13,580 bases of DNA from Methylovulum sp. (GCA_004299465.1 SCST01000048.1:1-13580), one strand, 5' to 3'. Positions 7,349 to 13,580 are shown, counted from the stretch's first letter. Translations and numbers: made by a program. The notes: a model not told the origin generated them from the letters alone.

Positions 7349-7409
7349 TTTGCTCAAAGCAAAATTCCTTACCAGAGATTAAAGCTTTGCCTGCACCGTG
7401 CAGGCAAAG
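7349..7409 (+). terminator. Hairpins after gatB, probable transcription terminator
   Basis: Two hairpins follow the gatB stop. TTTGCT/AGCAAA (7349-7354 with 7358-7363, 3-nt loop) is small. CTTTGCCTGCAC (7385-7396) pairs with 7398-7409 in a perfect 12-bp stem around a single central base, so in practice about 10-11 bp with a short loop. The T-tract after it is short (TTTACG), so efficiency as an intrinsic terminator is uncertain. It is the only strong terminator-like structure between gatB and dnaA. Confidence 0.5.
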
Positions 7410-7682
7410 TTTACGCGCCATGACCTTAACCCTAGGCAATAGCGCGAACATGCCTAAAACTATCCAGCCAGCTTCCCTCTACACATGCGGTTTAAACAAT
7501 CAGGCAGCAAACGCTAAGCCTGATAAACCAGTACCCATAAACACAGCGTACTGACTAAACTTAAAGTTTAGTCATTCGCGGCATAAAAAGCCCTGCGTCG
7601 TAACAAAACTCGAGGATCCAGTTTAGCGGCTAAGATAAGCCGATTAATGTGCGGGGTAAAAAGTTGAATTATTCTGTTTGTA
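7410..7682. other. Non-coding stretch with two further palindromic structures
   Basis: No credible gene. A bulged hairpin pairs GGTTT (7489-7493) with AAACC (7525-7529) and, inside it, ATCAGGC (7499-7505) with GCCTGAT (7518-7524). A 23-nt near-perfect palindrome, arms TGACTAAACTT (7552-7562) and its complement (7564-7574) around one base, follows. A smaller stem CGGCT/AGCCG lies at 7627-7642. A short plus-strand frame (7330-7554) opens at TTG without a Shine-Dalgarno and looks accidental. These structures could be regulatory or part of the extended origin region. Confidence 0.5.
7552..7574. repeat. 23-nt palindrome with 11-bp arms
   Basis: TGACTAAACTT (7552-7562), a single A at 7563, then the exact reverse complement (7564-7574). 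There is no T-tract on either side. Such a symmetric site might bind a dimeric protein or form a hairpin; its function is unknown. Confidence 0.8.
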
Positions 7683-7784
7683 ACGCTTCAGATCCTTGCC
7701 TGAAGCGTAGGGCGTGCTGCGCGCGCCTTCTCTGGCTGTGGATAAACATGCCAGTCCGTTGATGGCGCGCACAGCACGCCCTAC
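7683..7784. repeat. REP-like palindromic element: small hairpin plus long GTAG-ended inverted repeat
   Basis: A 9-bp stem, ACGCTTCAG (7683-7691) with CTGAAGCGT (7700-7708), runs straight into a long inverted repeat. That repeat's arms are 7707-7727 (starting GTAGGGCGTGCTG) and 7764-7784 (ending CAGCACGCCCTAC), 21 nt each with one mismatch (C7720/A7771). The GTAG end and GC-rich palindromic arms resemble REP sequences mobilised by RAYT transposases, though no RAYT gene is in the window. Inside the spacer a smaller stem CTGGC/GCCAG (7732-7736 with 7750-7754) presents a consensus DnaA box in its loop. Confidence 0.75.
7737..7745 (-). promoter_or_regulatory. Consensus DnaA box inside the REP-like repeat
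   Basis: The plus strand reads TGTGGATAA, i.e. TTATCCACA on the minus strand, the textbook high-affinity DnaA box. It sits in the loop of a 5-bp stem nested in the long inverted repeat, about 310 bp from the main DnaA-box cluster next to dnaA. Confidence 0.6.
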
Positions 7785-7849
7785 AGCAAGAGGCTGAATA
7801 GTTACTCCTGTTTTTGGTATTTCCTAAAACATCCATGCTCGCAAGAGAC

Positions 7850-8152
7850 AAGCCGCCTGTTTTTCAAGCTATACAATAATTTAATTGTGTTGTTGATTTT
7901 ATTTGATACTGAATTAAAGCAAGCTCGCGTTGATAATTATAATGAAATAATCTTTCTATATTTATTACTATTAGCGAATAAAAAATTGTTGAAAAGCCTT
8001 TATTTTTATTTTAAATCATTGCGTTATTTTAAAAATACCACTGTTATTTAACTGTGCTTAAGCTGTGCATAAAAAAAATATTAATTGTTTTGCTTTTTTA
8101 TACACAGAACCAGCCACAGAAATAGCCTGCTTTATACACAAGCTTATCCCCA
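7850..8152. other. Probable chromosomal replication origin (oriC): AT-rich region plus DnaA-box cluster
   Basis: A strongly AT-rich stretch (about 7860-8050 and 8071-8100), suitable as a DNA unwinding element, leads into a cluster of DnaA boxes just downstream of dnaA. Perfect TTATNCACA boxes: 8064-8072 (minus, TTATGCACA), 8098-8106 (plus, TTATACACA) and 8132-8140 (plus, TTATACACA). One-mismatch boxes: 8053-8061 (minus, TTAAGCACA) and 8144-8152 (plus, TTATCCCCA). The three perfect boxes are spaced exactly 34 bp start to start. On the minus strand a run of TAA/TAG triplets (complement 7962-7973) resembles DnaA-trio sequence, which is only suggestive. Context supports the call: dnaA is adjacent and rpmH-rnpA lies on its other side. 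GATC sites are not clustered, so Dam/SeqA-type control is not indicated. Confidence 0.68.
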
Positions 8153-9469
8153 TTAATGTGATAAGGTCCTTAGCAAATTAGAGTAGTCTTCGGCTATTTT
8201 GTGATCGGATTCTTTTAATTCACTGATCCTTTTGCAAGCGTTGATCACTGTGGTGTGATCGCGGCCGCCAAATGCACTGCCTATTTCAGGAAAGCTGTGA
8301 GAGGTTAATTCCCTTGCCAGGCACATGGCTATTTGTCTAGGTCGCGTGATGGTTTGTTTCCTGTTTTTCGACGATAAATCGGAAACACGAATCTTGAAAT
8401 ATTCAGCGACTGTTTTCTGGATATTATCGATATTGACCAATTTATCCTGCAGGGAAATCAAGTCATGAAGCGCTTCCTTGGTAAATTCGGTGGTAATTTC
8501 ACGGCCGGTAAATTGTGCATTGGCAATAACACGGCGCAATGCGCCTTCAAGGTCCCTGACATTCGACGGAATGCGTTTCGCAATAAAAAATGCGACTTCC
8601 TGCGCGAGGTTGACGTTAACCAGTTGCGCTTTTTTCATCAAAATAGCGGCCCTGGTTTCCATGTCGGGAGGCTCTATTGAGACGGGCAGCCCCCATCCGA
8701 ATCGCGATTTTAAACGGTCTTCAAGCCCTATGATTTCTTTCGGGTATTTGTCGCAGGTCAAAACCACCTGGTGCTTTTTTTCCAGCAAAGTATTGAACGT
8801 ATGGAAAAACTCTTCCTGGGAACGTTCCTTGCCGGCAAAAAACTGGATATCGTCGATCAATAACACATCGATGGCGCGATAAAACTGCTTAAAAGCATCG
8901 ATAGTATTTTGCTGCAAGGCCCTAACCATATCCTGGACAAATTTTTCGGAATGCAGGTAAACGATATTGGCCGATGGGTTTTTGTGTAAGACGGCATTGC
9001 CTATCGCGTGCATCAGATGCGTTTTACCGAGGCCGGAACTGCCGTAGATCAGCAAGGGGTTATAGGCTTTACCGCTGTTTTCTGAAACCTGGACCGAAGC
9101 GGCTCTCGCTAATTGATTGGATTTGCCTTCGACAAAATTATCAAAGGTAAAGGCCTTGTTAAGAAAATTAGGCGTGGATTTTTTGGTTTCAGCTGGTTTT
9201 GCAATAGTCGCAGCAACAGGCGCCGATGATTTCCTGGAACCGATTTCCAGCGTTAATGTTAAAGCCCCGTTGGAAAACTCATGAATGGTTTCTTCAATTT
9301 TTGCAAAATGATGTTGTTTAACCCAGTCCAACACGAAACGGTTAGGCGCCAGTAATTTAATATGCCCCTCACTTTCTATGGCTTGCAGCGGACGTATCCA
9401 GGTACTGAAATCCGCATTGGCGATTTCATTTTCAAGTTTAGCGAGGCAGTTATCCCAAATTGAACGCAT
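8153..9469 (-). CDS. dnaA: Chromosomal replication initiator protein DnaA
   Basis: DnaA binds DnaA boxes, oligomerises with ATP and melts oriC to load DnaB. It is 438 aa, slightly shorter than the E. coli protein because of a short linker. Domain I (about 1-75) starts MRSIWDNCLAKLENEI. Domain II is a short linker (about 78-104). Domain III, the AAA+ module, has Walker A GSSGLGKT (143-150), Walker B LLIDDIQ (203-209), SRFGWGLPVSIEPPD (255-269) and sensor II SNVRDLEGALRR (302-313). Domain IV carries the DNA-binding signature GGRDHTTVINACKRI (401-415). The ATG is at complement 9467-9469, with no clear Shine-Dalgarno. It is divergent from rpmH. Its stop abuts the last DnaA box, and dnaN does not follow, unlike the common dnaA-dnaN-recF-gyrB order. 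Confidence 0.98.
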   Translation of the reverse strand: MRSIWDNCLAKLENEIANADFSTWIRPLQAIESEGHIKLLAPNRFVLDWVKQHHFAKIEETIHEFSNGALTLTLEIGSRKSSAPVAATIAKPAETKKSTPNFLNKAFTFDNFVEGKSNQLARAASVQVSENSGKAYNPLLIYGSSGLGKTHLMHAIGNAVLHKNPSANIVYLHSEKFVQDMVRALQQNTIDAFKQFYRAIDVLLIDDIQFFAGKERSQEEFFHTFNTLLEKKHQVVLTCDKYPKEIIGLEDRLKSRFGWGLPVSIEPPDMETRAAILMKKAQLVNVNLAQEVAFFIAKRIPSNVRDLEGALRRVIANAQFTGREITTEFTKEALHDLISLQDKLVNIDNIQKTVAEYFKIRVSDLSSKNRKQTITRPRQIAMCLARELTSHSFPEIGSAFGGRDHTTVINACKRISELKESDHKIAEDYSNLLRTLSH

Positions 9470-9635
9470 TGAAGTAGATAAGATATTGATTTATGAGGTG
9501 AGAGAATGGCAAGTGCCAGCACTATACAGTAATAAAACATTACACTACAGAATTGACACGCTAGGCCGTTTATTCTATCATCCAACGTCTTTTTTATCCG
9601 TTTTTGATAACACTTCCCATTAGGCATTAGCAACA
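9470..9635. promoter_or_regulatory. Divergent dnaA/rpmH control region
   Basis: 166 bp between divergent genes. For rpmH a very good sigma70 promoter reads TTGACA (9553-9558), 17 bp, TATCAT (9576-9581). For dnaA a TATAGT-like -10 lies at complement 9521-9526, with no good -35 at the right distance. An interrupted palindrome TGGCA-AG-TGCCA (9507-9518) lies between that -10 and the dnaA start, where an operator would sit. No consensus DnaA box was found here, so autoregulation by DnaA at this site is not supported by the sequence. Confidence 0.65.
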
Positions 9636-9770
9636 ATGAAAAGAACATACCAGCCCAGCAAAATTAAACGCGTCAGAACCCATGGCTTTCGTGCCAGAAT
9701 GGCAACCGTAGGCGGCCGTAAGGTGTTGAATGCACGCAGAGCAAAAGGCCGCTATAAATTAGCGCTTTAA
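9636..9770 (+). CDS. rpmH: 50S ribosomal protein L34
   Basis: A 44-aa very basic protein of the large ribosomal subunit, too short for many gene finders. The translation starts MKRTYQPSKIKRVRTHGFRA and ends in the RRAKGRYKLAL tail typical of L34. Start ATG 9636, stop TAA 9768-9770. It is driven by the strong promoter at 9553-9581, leaving about a 50-nt leader, and is followed after 20 bp by rnpA, the standard pairing. Confidence 0.97.
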   Translation: MKRTYQPSKIKRVRTHGFRARMATVGGRKVLNARRAKGRYKLAL

Positions 9771-9790
9771 ATCGTTTGTGTGTTTGTTGT

Positions 9791-10156
9791 GTGGCGAACA
9801 ACGATTTTAGTTTTCCCCCGCAGTGCCGGTTAAAAAAACCCGCTGAATATAAAAAAGTTTTTGCTAAGCCCGTAAAATCCAGTGACCAGTATTTTATCTT
9901 GTTAGCGATAAGAAATGATTTGGACCACCCGAGATTAGGCTTGGCGATTGCCAAAAAAAATATAAAAAAAGCCGTACATAGGAATGTGATTAAACGGACT
10001 GTCCGGGAAAATTTTAGATTACAACAACATTTAGGGAATATCGATATTGTTGTTTTAGCCCGCAAGGAAGCCGTCGATGCTCCGTTGGAATTATTAAGAA
10101 AGTCATTGGAAAAACATTGGCTAAAGTTGGTAACCCGATGCGCTTCATACTCATAG
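9791..10156 (+). CDS. rnpA: Ribonuclease P protein component
   Basis: Basic protein cofactor of RNase P, which with the RNA subunit trims the 5' leaders of pre-tRNAs. From GTG 9791 it is 121 aa, the usual length, beginning (M)ANNDFSFPPQCRLKKPAEY. The hallmark RNR region RNVIKRTVRENFR (64-76) and RLGLAIAKKNIKKAVHR just before it are intact. An upstream in-frame TTG (9776) would add a cysteine-rich MCVCC not found in the family, so GTG 9791 is preferred. No clear Shine-Dalgarno precedes it, so it may rely on coupling to rpmH, 20 bp upstream. Its 3' end overlaps yidD by 19 bp. Confidence 0.95.
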   Translation: MANNDFSFPPQCRLKKPAEYKKVFAKPVKSSDQYFILLAIRNDLDHPRLGLAIAKKNIKKAVHRNVIKRTVRENFRLQQHLGNIDIVVLARKEAVDAPLELLRKSLEKHWLKLVTRCASYS

Positions 10157-10371
10157 CAATTATAAAGTTTTACAAATACTTTATCAGTCCCTTGCTTGGG
10201 TCTAACTGTCGTTTTTATCCAAGCTGCTCAACTTATTCCTTGGAAGCACTCCAGCGCCACGGTGCTGTTGCCGGTTCCTATCTCACGCTCAGAAGATTAT
10301 TAAAATGCCATCCTTTTCATGAAGGTGGCATTGATCCCGTTCCAGAAAAATTTGGTAATAAGAATGGATAA
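10138..10371 (+). CDS. yidD: Membrane protein insertion efficiency factor YidD
   Basis: Small membrane-associated protein encoded between rnpA and yidC that improves membrane-protein insertion. It is 77 aa from ATG 10138 (MRFILIAIIKFYKYFISPLL), with an amphipathic/hydrophobic N-terminus. The conserved GSNCRFYPSCSTYSLEAL (C24, C30), LLKCHPFHEGGIDPVP (C57) and RRL segments are all present. An in-frame TTG at 10117 would extend it by seven residues further into rnpA and is less likely. It overlaps rnpA by 19 bp and yidC by 8 bp, so its translation is probably coupled to both. Confidence 0.95.
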   Translation: MRFILIAIIKFYKYFISPLLGSNCRFYPSCSTYSLEALQRHGAVAGSYLTLRRLLKCHPFHEGGIDPVPEKFGNKNG

Positions 10372-12076
10372 TATAAGATTTGTATTAATCGTAACGTTTG
10401 CAATGCTGGTTTTGATGCTGTCGCAGGCATGGCAAGAGGACTACGGTCCAAAAGCCGAAATAGCCGCCGTTACAAGCCCGGATGCCGCCAACGTTAAAGA
10501 AGATTTGCCTTCCACATCGAATGCACCGGCACCGATGGAAACCGCGTCACAAAATCCCTCAACCGTATCTGCCGCCATCTCATCGGCGACTAAAATCATT
10601 ACCGTTAAAACCGACGTTATCGATCTCGAAATTGATACGCAAGGCGGCACTATCCGCAAGCTGGATTTATTGGCTTATCCTGTTGAACGGGACAATTCGG
10701 TCGTCAATAAATTACGCAATATGGTTGGTTTGGAAGTTGCGGAAAAAAATCATGCCCCGGTCAGGTTGTTTAACAGCAGCACGGACAAAATGTTTGTTGC
10801 GCAAAGCGGCTTGATTGCAGGCAGTGGCCTTGAGGCGGCGCCGAATCATTACACTATTTTTAACAGCGATAATGACAGTTATACCCTGCAACCAGGACAG
10901 GACAGCTTCAACGTTCCTCTGGCATGGACGGATAACAACGGTCTGACCATTAACAAAATATTTACGTTTAAGCGCGGCAGCTATGAAATAACGCTCGCAC
11001 AAGAAATCAAAAATGCGTCCGGAAAAACATGGTCAGGTCGGCAATACAGCCAATTATTGCGCGTGCCGGATACTGAAAACCAGGGCAATTTGCTGACCGG
11101 CGGCATGCGGGCTTATGACGGCGGCGTTATTTATACCCAAAAAGATAAATACCAGAAAATCAGTTTTGACGATATGGCCGACAAGAATCTTGATGTCGCG
11201 ACTCAAGGCGGTTGGGCGGCGATGATCCAGCATTATTTTGCATCGGCATGGATTCCACCGGCGGACCAGGAAAACCATTTTTATACCAAGCCATTGCAGG
11301 ATGGGCGTTATGTGATCGGATCGTATTCACCGATTGTTAGCGTTGATAACAATGCATCAACGCAACTGGTTTCGCAACTGTTTGCCGGCCCGAAAATCCA
11401 GCCGGTTATGGAAAAAATAGCCGCGGGTCTTGAACTGACCGTCGATTACAGTGTACTGACTTTTATCGGCAAACCGATTTACTGGTTATTGAACCAGATC
11501 CATAACCTGGCCGGTAACTGGGGCGTGGCGATTATCGGCGTAACGCTGTGCATCAAGTTATTGTTTTTCCCGTTATCGCAAGCCAGTTTCAAGTCAATGG
11601 CGAAAATGCGTAAAATCCAGCCGCGCCTTAAAGAGCTGCAGGAGCGTTTCAAGGATGACCGGGTGCGCTTTAATACCGAAATGATGGCTATGTACAAGAA
11701 GGAAAAGGTCAATCCCTTGGGCGGTTGTTTGCCGGTACTGGTGCAGATTCCGGTATTTATGTGCCTTTACTGGGTGTTGAGTGAAACTGTCGAATTCCGT
11801 CAGGCGCCTTTCATGCTGTGGATACAGGACTTATCGGTGCAGGACCCGTTCTATATCTTGCCGCTGATCATGGGCTTGACGATGAAAATCCAGCAAAGCC
11901 TGAACCCGGCGCCGATAGATCCTATCCAGGCGAAAGTCATGAAGATGTTCCCTATCGTGTTCACCGTGTTCTTCCTGTTCTTCCCGGCCGGCCTAGTTTT
12001 GTACTGGGTTGTCAACAATACCTTGTCGATTGTCCAGCAATGGTATATCACCAAGAGCATTGCTGAAGCACACTAA
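10364..12076 (+). CDS. yidC: Membrane protein insertase YidC
   Basis: YidC inserts and folds inner-membrane proteins, alone or with SecYEG. With the start at ATG 10364 (MDNIRFVLIVTFAML) it is 570 aa, slightly longer than E. coli YidC (548). A membrane segment (about 4-20) is followed by a Pro/Ala/Ser-rich linker and the large periplasmic beta-sandwich domain (about 78-350). The conserved insertase core starts near residue 358 (LTVDYSVLTFIGKPIYWLL). It has KLLFFPLSQASFKSMAKM (from K398), the cytoplasmic coiled hairpin KIQPRLKELQERFKDD, and VNPLGGCLPVLVQIPVF (from about 449). The last segments end FFPAGLVLYWVVNNTLSIVQQ. ATG 10319 is in frame but would add 15 residues inside yidD and displace the family-typical N-terminus. 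mnmE begins 8 bp after its stop. Confidence 0.97.
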   Translation: MDNIRFVLIVTFAMLVLMLSQAWQEDYGPKAEIAAVTSPDAANVKEDLPSTSNAPAPMETASQNPSTVSAAISSATKIITVKTDVIDLEIDTQGGTIRKLDLLAYPVERDNSVVNKLRNMVGLEVAEKNHAPVRLFNSSTDKMFVAQSGLIAGSGLEAAPNHYTIFNSDNDSYTLQPGQDSFNVPLAWTDNNGLTINKIFTFKRGSYEITLAQEIKNASGKTWSGRQYSQLLRVPDTENQGNLLTGGMRAYDGGVIYTQKDKYQKISFDDMADKNLDVATQGGWAAMIQHYFASAWIPPADQENHFYTKPLQDGRYVIGSYSPIVSVDNNASTQLVSQLFAGPKIQPVMEKIAAGLELTVDYSVLTFIGKPIYWLLNQIHNLAGNWGVAIIGVTLCIKLLFFPLSQASFKSMAKMRKIQPRLKELQERFKDDRVRFNTEMMAMYKKEKVNPLGGCLPVLVQIPVFMCLYWVLSETVEFRQAPFMLWIQDLSVQDPFYILPLIMGLTMKIQQSLNPAPIDPIQAKVMKMFPIVFTVFFLFFPAGLVLYWVVNNTLSIVQQWYITKSIAEAH

Positions 12077-12084
12077 GTTTTTGA

Positions 12085-13428
12085 GTGGAGCTTGAGTTCG
12101 ACACTATTGCAGCGATTGCGACATCGCCAGGAAATGGCGGTGTCGGCATTATTCGCATATCAGGGCCGTCGGTTCTCGACATTGCCGAAAAATTGCTTAC
12201 TAAACCCTTAACGCCCAGGACAGCCGTTTATTCAGCATTTATCGATGCCGACGGTTCGGTGCTGGATTCCGGTATCGCCCTTTATTTCCCCGCACCTGCG
12301 TCCTACACCGGCGAAGACATACTGGAATTGCAGGGGCATGGCGGCTCAGTCGTGCTGGACATGCTGCTACGGCGGGTCTTGTCATTAGGTGCAAGATTAG
12401 CCAATCCAGGCGAATTCACTGAACGCGCTTTTCTCAACAACAAACTGGACTTGGCCCAGGCCGAAGCGGTCGCAGACTTAATCGAAAGCAGCACCGAACA
12501 ATCGGTGCGTTCCGCGCAAAAATCCATGCAAGGCGTTTTTTCAGCGCAAATCAATGCGCTGGTCGAAGATCTTACTGAACTTAGGATTTATGTCGAAGCC
12601 GCTATTGATTTTGTCGATGAAGAAATCGACTTCCTGACCGATGGCGTCGTTGAAAACCGCATCATCCGGCTATTGGAAGGCATTCAGCAAATCCGGAAAA
12701 CAGCCCGGCAAGGCCGCTTATTGCGCGACGGCATGACCGTTGTTTTAGCAGGCAAACCGAATGCCGGCAAATCCAGCCTGCTGAACGCGCTGGCTGGACA
12801 TGAAGCGGCAATAGTCACCGACATCGCCGGGACTACCCGCGACATACTCAGGGAACGCATACAGCTGGACGGCATGCCGCTGCATATCATCGATACGGCG
12901 GGGTTGAGAGAAAGCGACAACGTGATCGAACAGGAAGGCATCCGGCGCGCCCGTGTAGAAATCGACAAAGCCGATAAAATCCTGTTGCTGATCGACGCCA
13001 GGGAACCCGAACCCGAAGAGCTGCTGGCCAGCTTGGCCAGCCCTCTTAATATTACCCGCATCTACAATAAAATAGATTTGTTAGGTCTAGCCCCGTCAAT
13101 AAGCCAAACGGGGCAGGGCACGCAAATTTATGTGTCGATTAAAACCGGCGACGGCATGGATTTGCTGACCCGGCATCTCAAGGAAAGCGTTGGCTACAAT
13201 GACGCCGCAGCCAATGTTTTTATCGCCCGCACCCGGCATCTGGAAGCGCTAAAAGCCGCCTATGAATTTTCCGAATCTGCGTTAAATCAATTACGGGTCA
13301 GCCAAGCGGCGGAACTTGTCGCCGAGGACTTGCGGCAGGCGCAGCAAAGCCTGGCCGAAATCACCGGGCAGGTTACTTCAGATGATTTATTGGGAAAGAT
13401 TTTTTCCAGTTTTTGTATCGGGAAATAA
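12085..13428 (+). CDS. mnmE: tRNA modification GTPase MnmE (TrmE)
   Basis: With MnmG, MnmE installs the (carboxymethyl)aminomethyl group on wobble uridine 34 of certain tRNAs, using a 5-formyl-THF-derived carbon and GTP hydrolysis. It is 447 aa (E. coli 454). The N-terminal folate-binding domain contains DTIAAIATSPGNGGVGIIRISG and SYTGEDILELQGHGG. The inserted Ras-like G domain has G1 GKPNAGKSS (223-231), GTTRD (249-253), DTAG (270-273) and NKID (328-331). The helical domain ends in the catalytic-cysteine motif CIGK (444-447). The frame has a TGA at 12082-12084 immediately before GTG 12085, so GTG is the start. No clear Shine-Dalgarno is seen, suggesting coupling to yidC. The next gene, on the opposite strand, ends 19 bp away, with no obvious terminator between them. 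Confidence 0.97.
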   Translation: MELEFDTIAAIATSPGNGGVGIIRISGPSVLDIAEKLLTKPLTPRTAVYSAFIDADGSVLDSGIALYFPAPASYTGEDILELQGHGGSVVLDMLLRRVLSLGARLANPGEFTERAFLNNKLDLAQAEAVADLIESSTEQSVRSAQKSMQGVFSAQINALVEDLTELRIYVEAAIDFVDEEIDFLTDGVVENRIIRLLEGIQQIRKTARQGRLLRDGMTVVLAGKPNAGKSSLLNALAGHEAAIVTDIAGTTRDILRERIQLDGMPLHIIDTAGLRESDNVIEQEGIRRARVEIDKADKILLLIDAREPEPEELLASLASPLNITRIYNKIDLLGLAPSISQTGQGTQIYVSIKTGDGMDLLTRHLKESVGYNDAAANVFIARTRHLEALKAAYEFSESALNQLRVSQAAELVAEDLRQAQQSLAEITGQVTSDDLLGKIFSSFCIGK

Positions 13429-13447
13429 TGTATTCCCTCACGCCCAC

Positions 13448-13580
13448 TCAACTCGACAAACGCTGCTGCCATTGCGCGATTTTTGCCATTAATTCAACAA
13501 GGTTAATCGTTGTCAGCTGGCGCTGGTTTAGCAAACGCTTGCCGGCAACCCAGACATCGGTCACTTGCTTGCGGCTGGCG
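13448..13580 (-). CDS. C-terminal end of a TRZ/ATZ-family amidohydrolase, probably 5-methylthioadenosine/S-adenosylhomocysteine deaminase
   Basis: Only the last 44 codons are in the window, reading into a TGA at complement 13448-13450. The peptide includes RKQVTDVWVAGKRLLNQRQL, followed by TTINLVELMAKIAQWQQRLSS. The (V)xxVWVAGKxLLxxRxLTT pattern matches the end of the beta-sandwich subdomain in mtaD-like TRZ/ATZ hydrolases, which deaminate methylthioadenosine or S-adenosylhomocysteine in proteobacteria. The metal-binding residues lie outside the window, so substrate cannot be judged. It converges on mnmE with a 19-bp gap. Confidence 0.7.
   Translation of the reverse strand, partial: ASRKQVTDVWVAGKRLLNQRQLTTINLVELMAKIAQWQQRLSS

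Noticed and set aside
7330..7554. Plus-strand 74-aa reading frame after gatB
   Set aside because: It opens at TTG without a Shine-Dalgarno, crosses the terminator-like hairpin and other palindromes, and shows no recognisable protein pattern.
7385..7610. Possible tmRNA or tRNA-like gene, because of GCAAACG followed by stop-like codons and stems
   Set aside because: There is no T-arm (GGTTCRANYC), no CCA-ending acceptor stem and no plausible tag reading frame.
7669..7851. Minus-strand 60-aa reading frame
   Set aside because: It runs across the REP-like inverted repeat and reads as Arg/Ala/His-rich repeat translation, with no ribosome-binding site or family resemblance.
9376..9648. Reading frames on both strands across the dnaA-rpmH gap
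   Set aside because: They overlap the dnaA start and the strong rpmH promoter, and have no coding-like features.
9776..9790. rnpA starting at TTG 9776
   Set aside because: It adds MCVCC, which has no counterpart in the family; GTG 9791 gives the standard length.
10319..10363. 15-residue N-terminal extension of YidC from ATG 10319
   Set aside because: It lies inside yidD and would place a non-family extension before the MDNIRFVLIV start that matches known YidC N-termini.
13420..13437. GGGAA/TTCCC hairpin at the mnmE stop as a terminator
   Set aside because: It has only 5 bp, contains the stop codon and has no T-tract, so it is not a credible intrinsic terminator.

Overview
The window looks like chromosomal DNA from a gammaproteobacterium. 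The protein sequences (DnaA, YidC, MnmE, MreB, GatCAB) are of gammaproteobacterial type. A methanotroph-like lineage (Methylococcales) is my best guess, from general resemblance only; no C1-metabolism gene is present to confirm it. Most of the window is core genome, packed around a probable replication origin. The unusual material sits in two long non-coding stretches (about 1888-2304 and 7326-8152).

Layout. (1) Positions 1-3348, minus strand: the cell-shape cluster mreB-mreC-mreD-mrdA (PBP2, cut by the window edge), reading from 3348 down to 1. mreC and mreD overlap, but mreB and mreC are separated by about 417 bp. That gap holds two related perfect palindromes and a compact stem-rich segment that may be a structured RNA on the opposite strand. 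mreC has no ATG, GTG or TTG at its expected start; an ATA sits exactly there behind a good Shine-Dalgarno. (2) 3461-7325, plus strand: gatC-gatA-gatB, the three subunits of the tRNA-dependent amidotransferase. A Uma2-family (DUF820) nuclease-like gene lies tightly between gatA and gatB. (3) 7326-8152: about 830 bp without a convincing gene. It holds a terminator-like hairpin, several palindromes, a REP-like long inverted repeat with a consensus DnaA box in its loop, and then an AT-rich stretch leading to regularly spaced DnaA boxes. This is the oriC candidate. (4) dnaA on the minus strand (8153-9469), divergent from the plus-strand cluster rpmH-rnpA-yidD-yidC-mnmE (9636-13428). (5) At the right edge, the C-terminal end of a minus-strand TRZ/ATZ-type amidohydrolase (mtaD-like), convergent with mnmE.

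How the genes work together: the minus-strand left block builds the elongasome (MreB filaments, MreCD scaffold, PBP2 transpeptidase). GatCAB makes Gln-tRNA and/or Asn-tRNA by transamidation. The dnaA/rpmH divergence is the classic bacterial origin neighbourhood, and rpmH-rnpA-yidD-yidC-mnmE links ribosomal protein L34, RNase P protein, membrane-protein insertion and tRNA wobble-uridine modification. The usual dnaN-recF-gyrB follow-on to dnaA is absent: dnaA is followed directly by the origin-like region and then by the convergent gatB, which suggests a rearrangement. No transposase, integrase, CRISPR array, tRNA or rRNA gene was seen.
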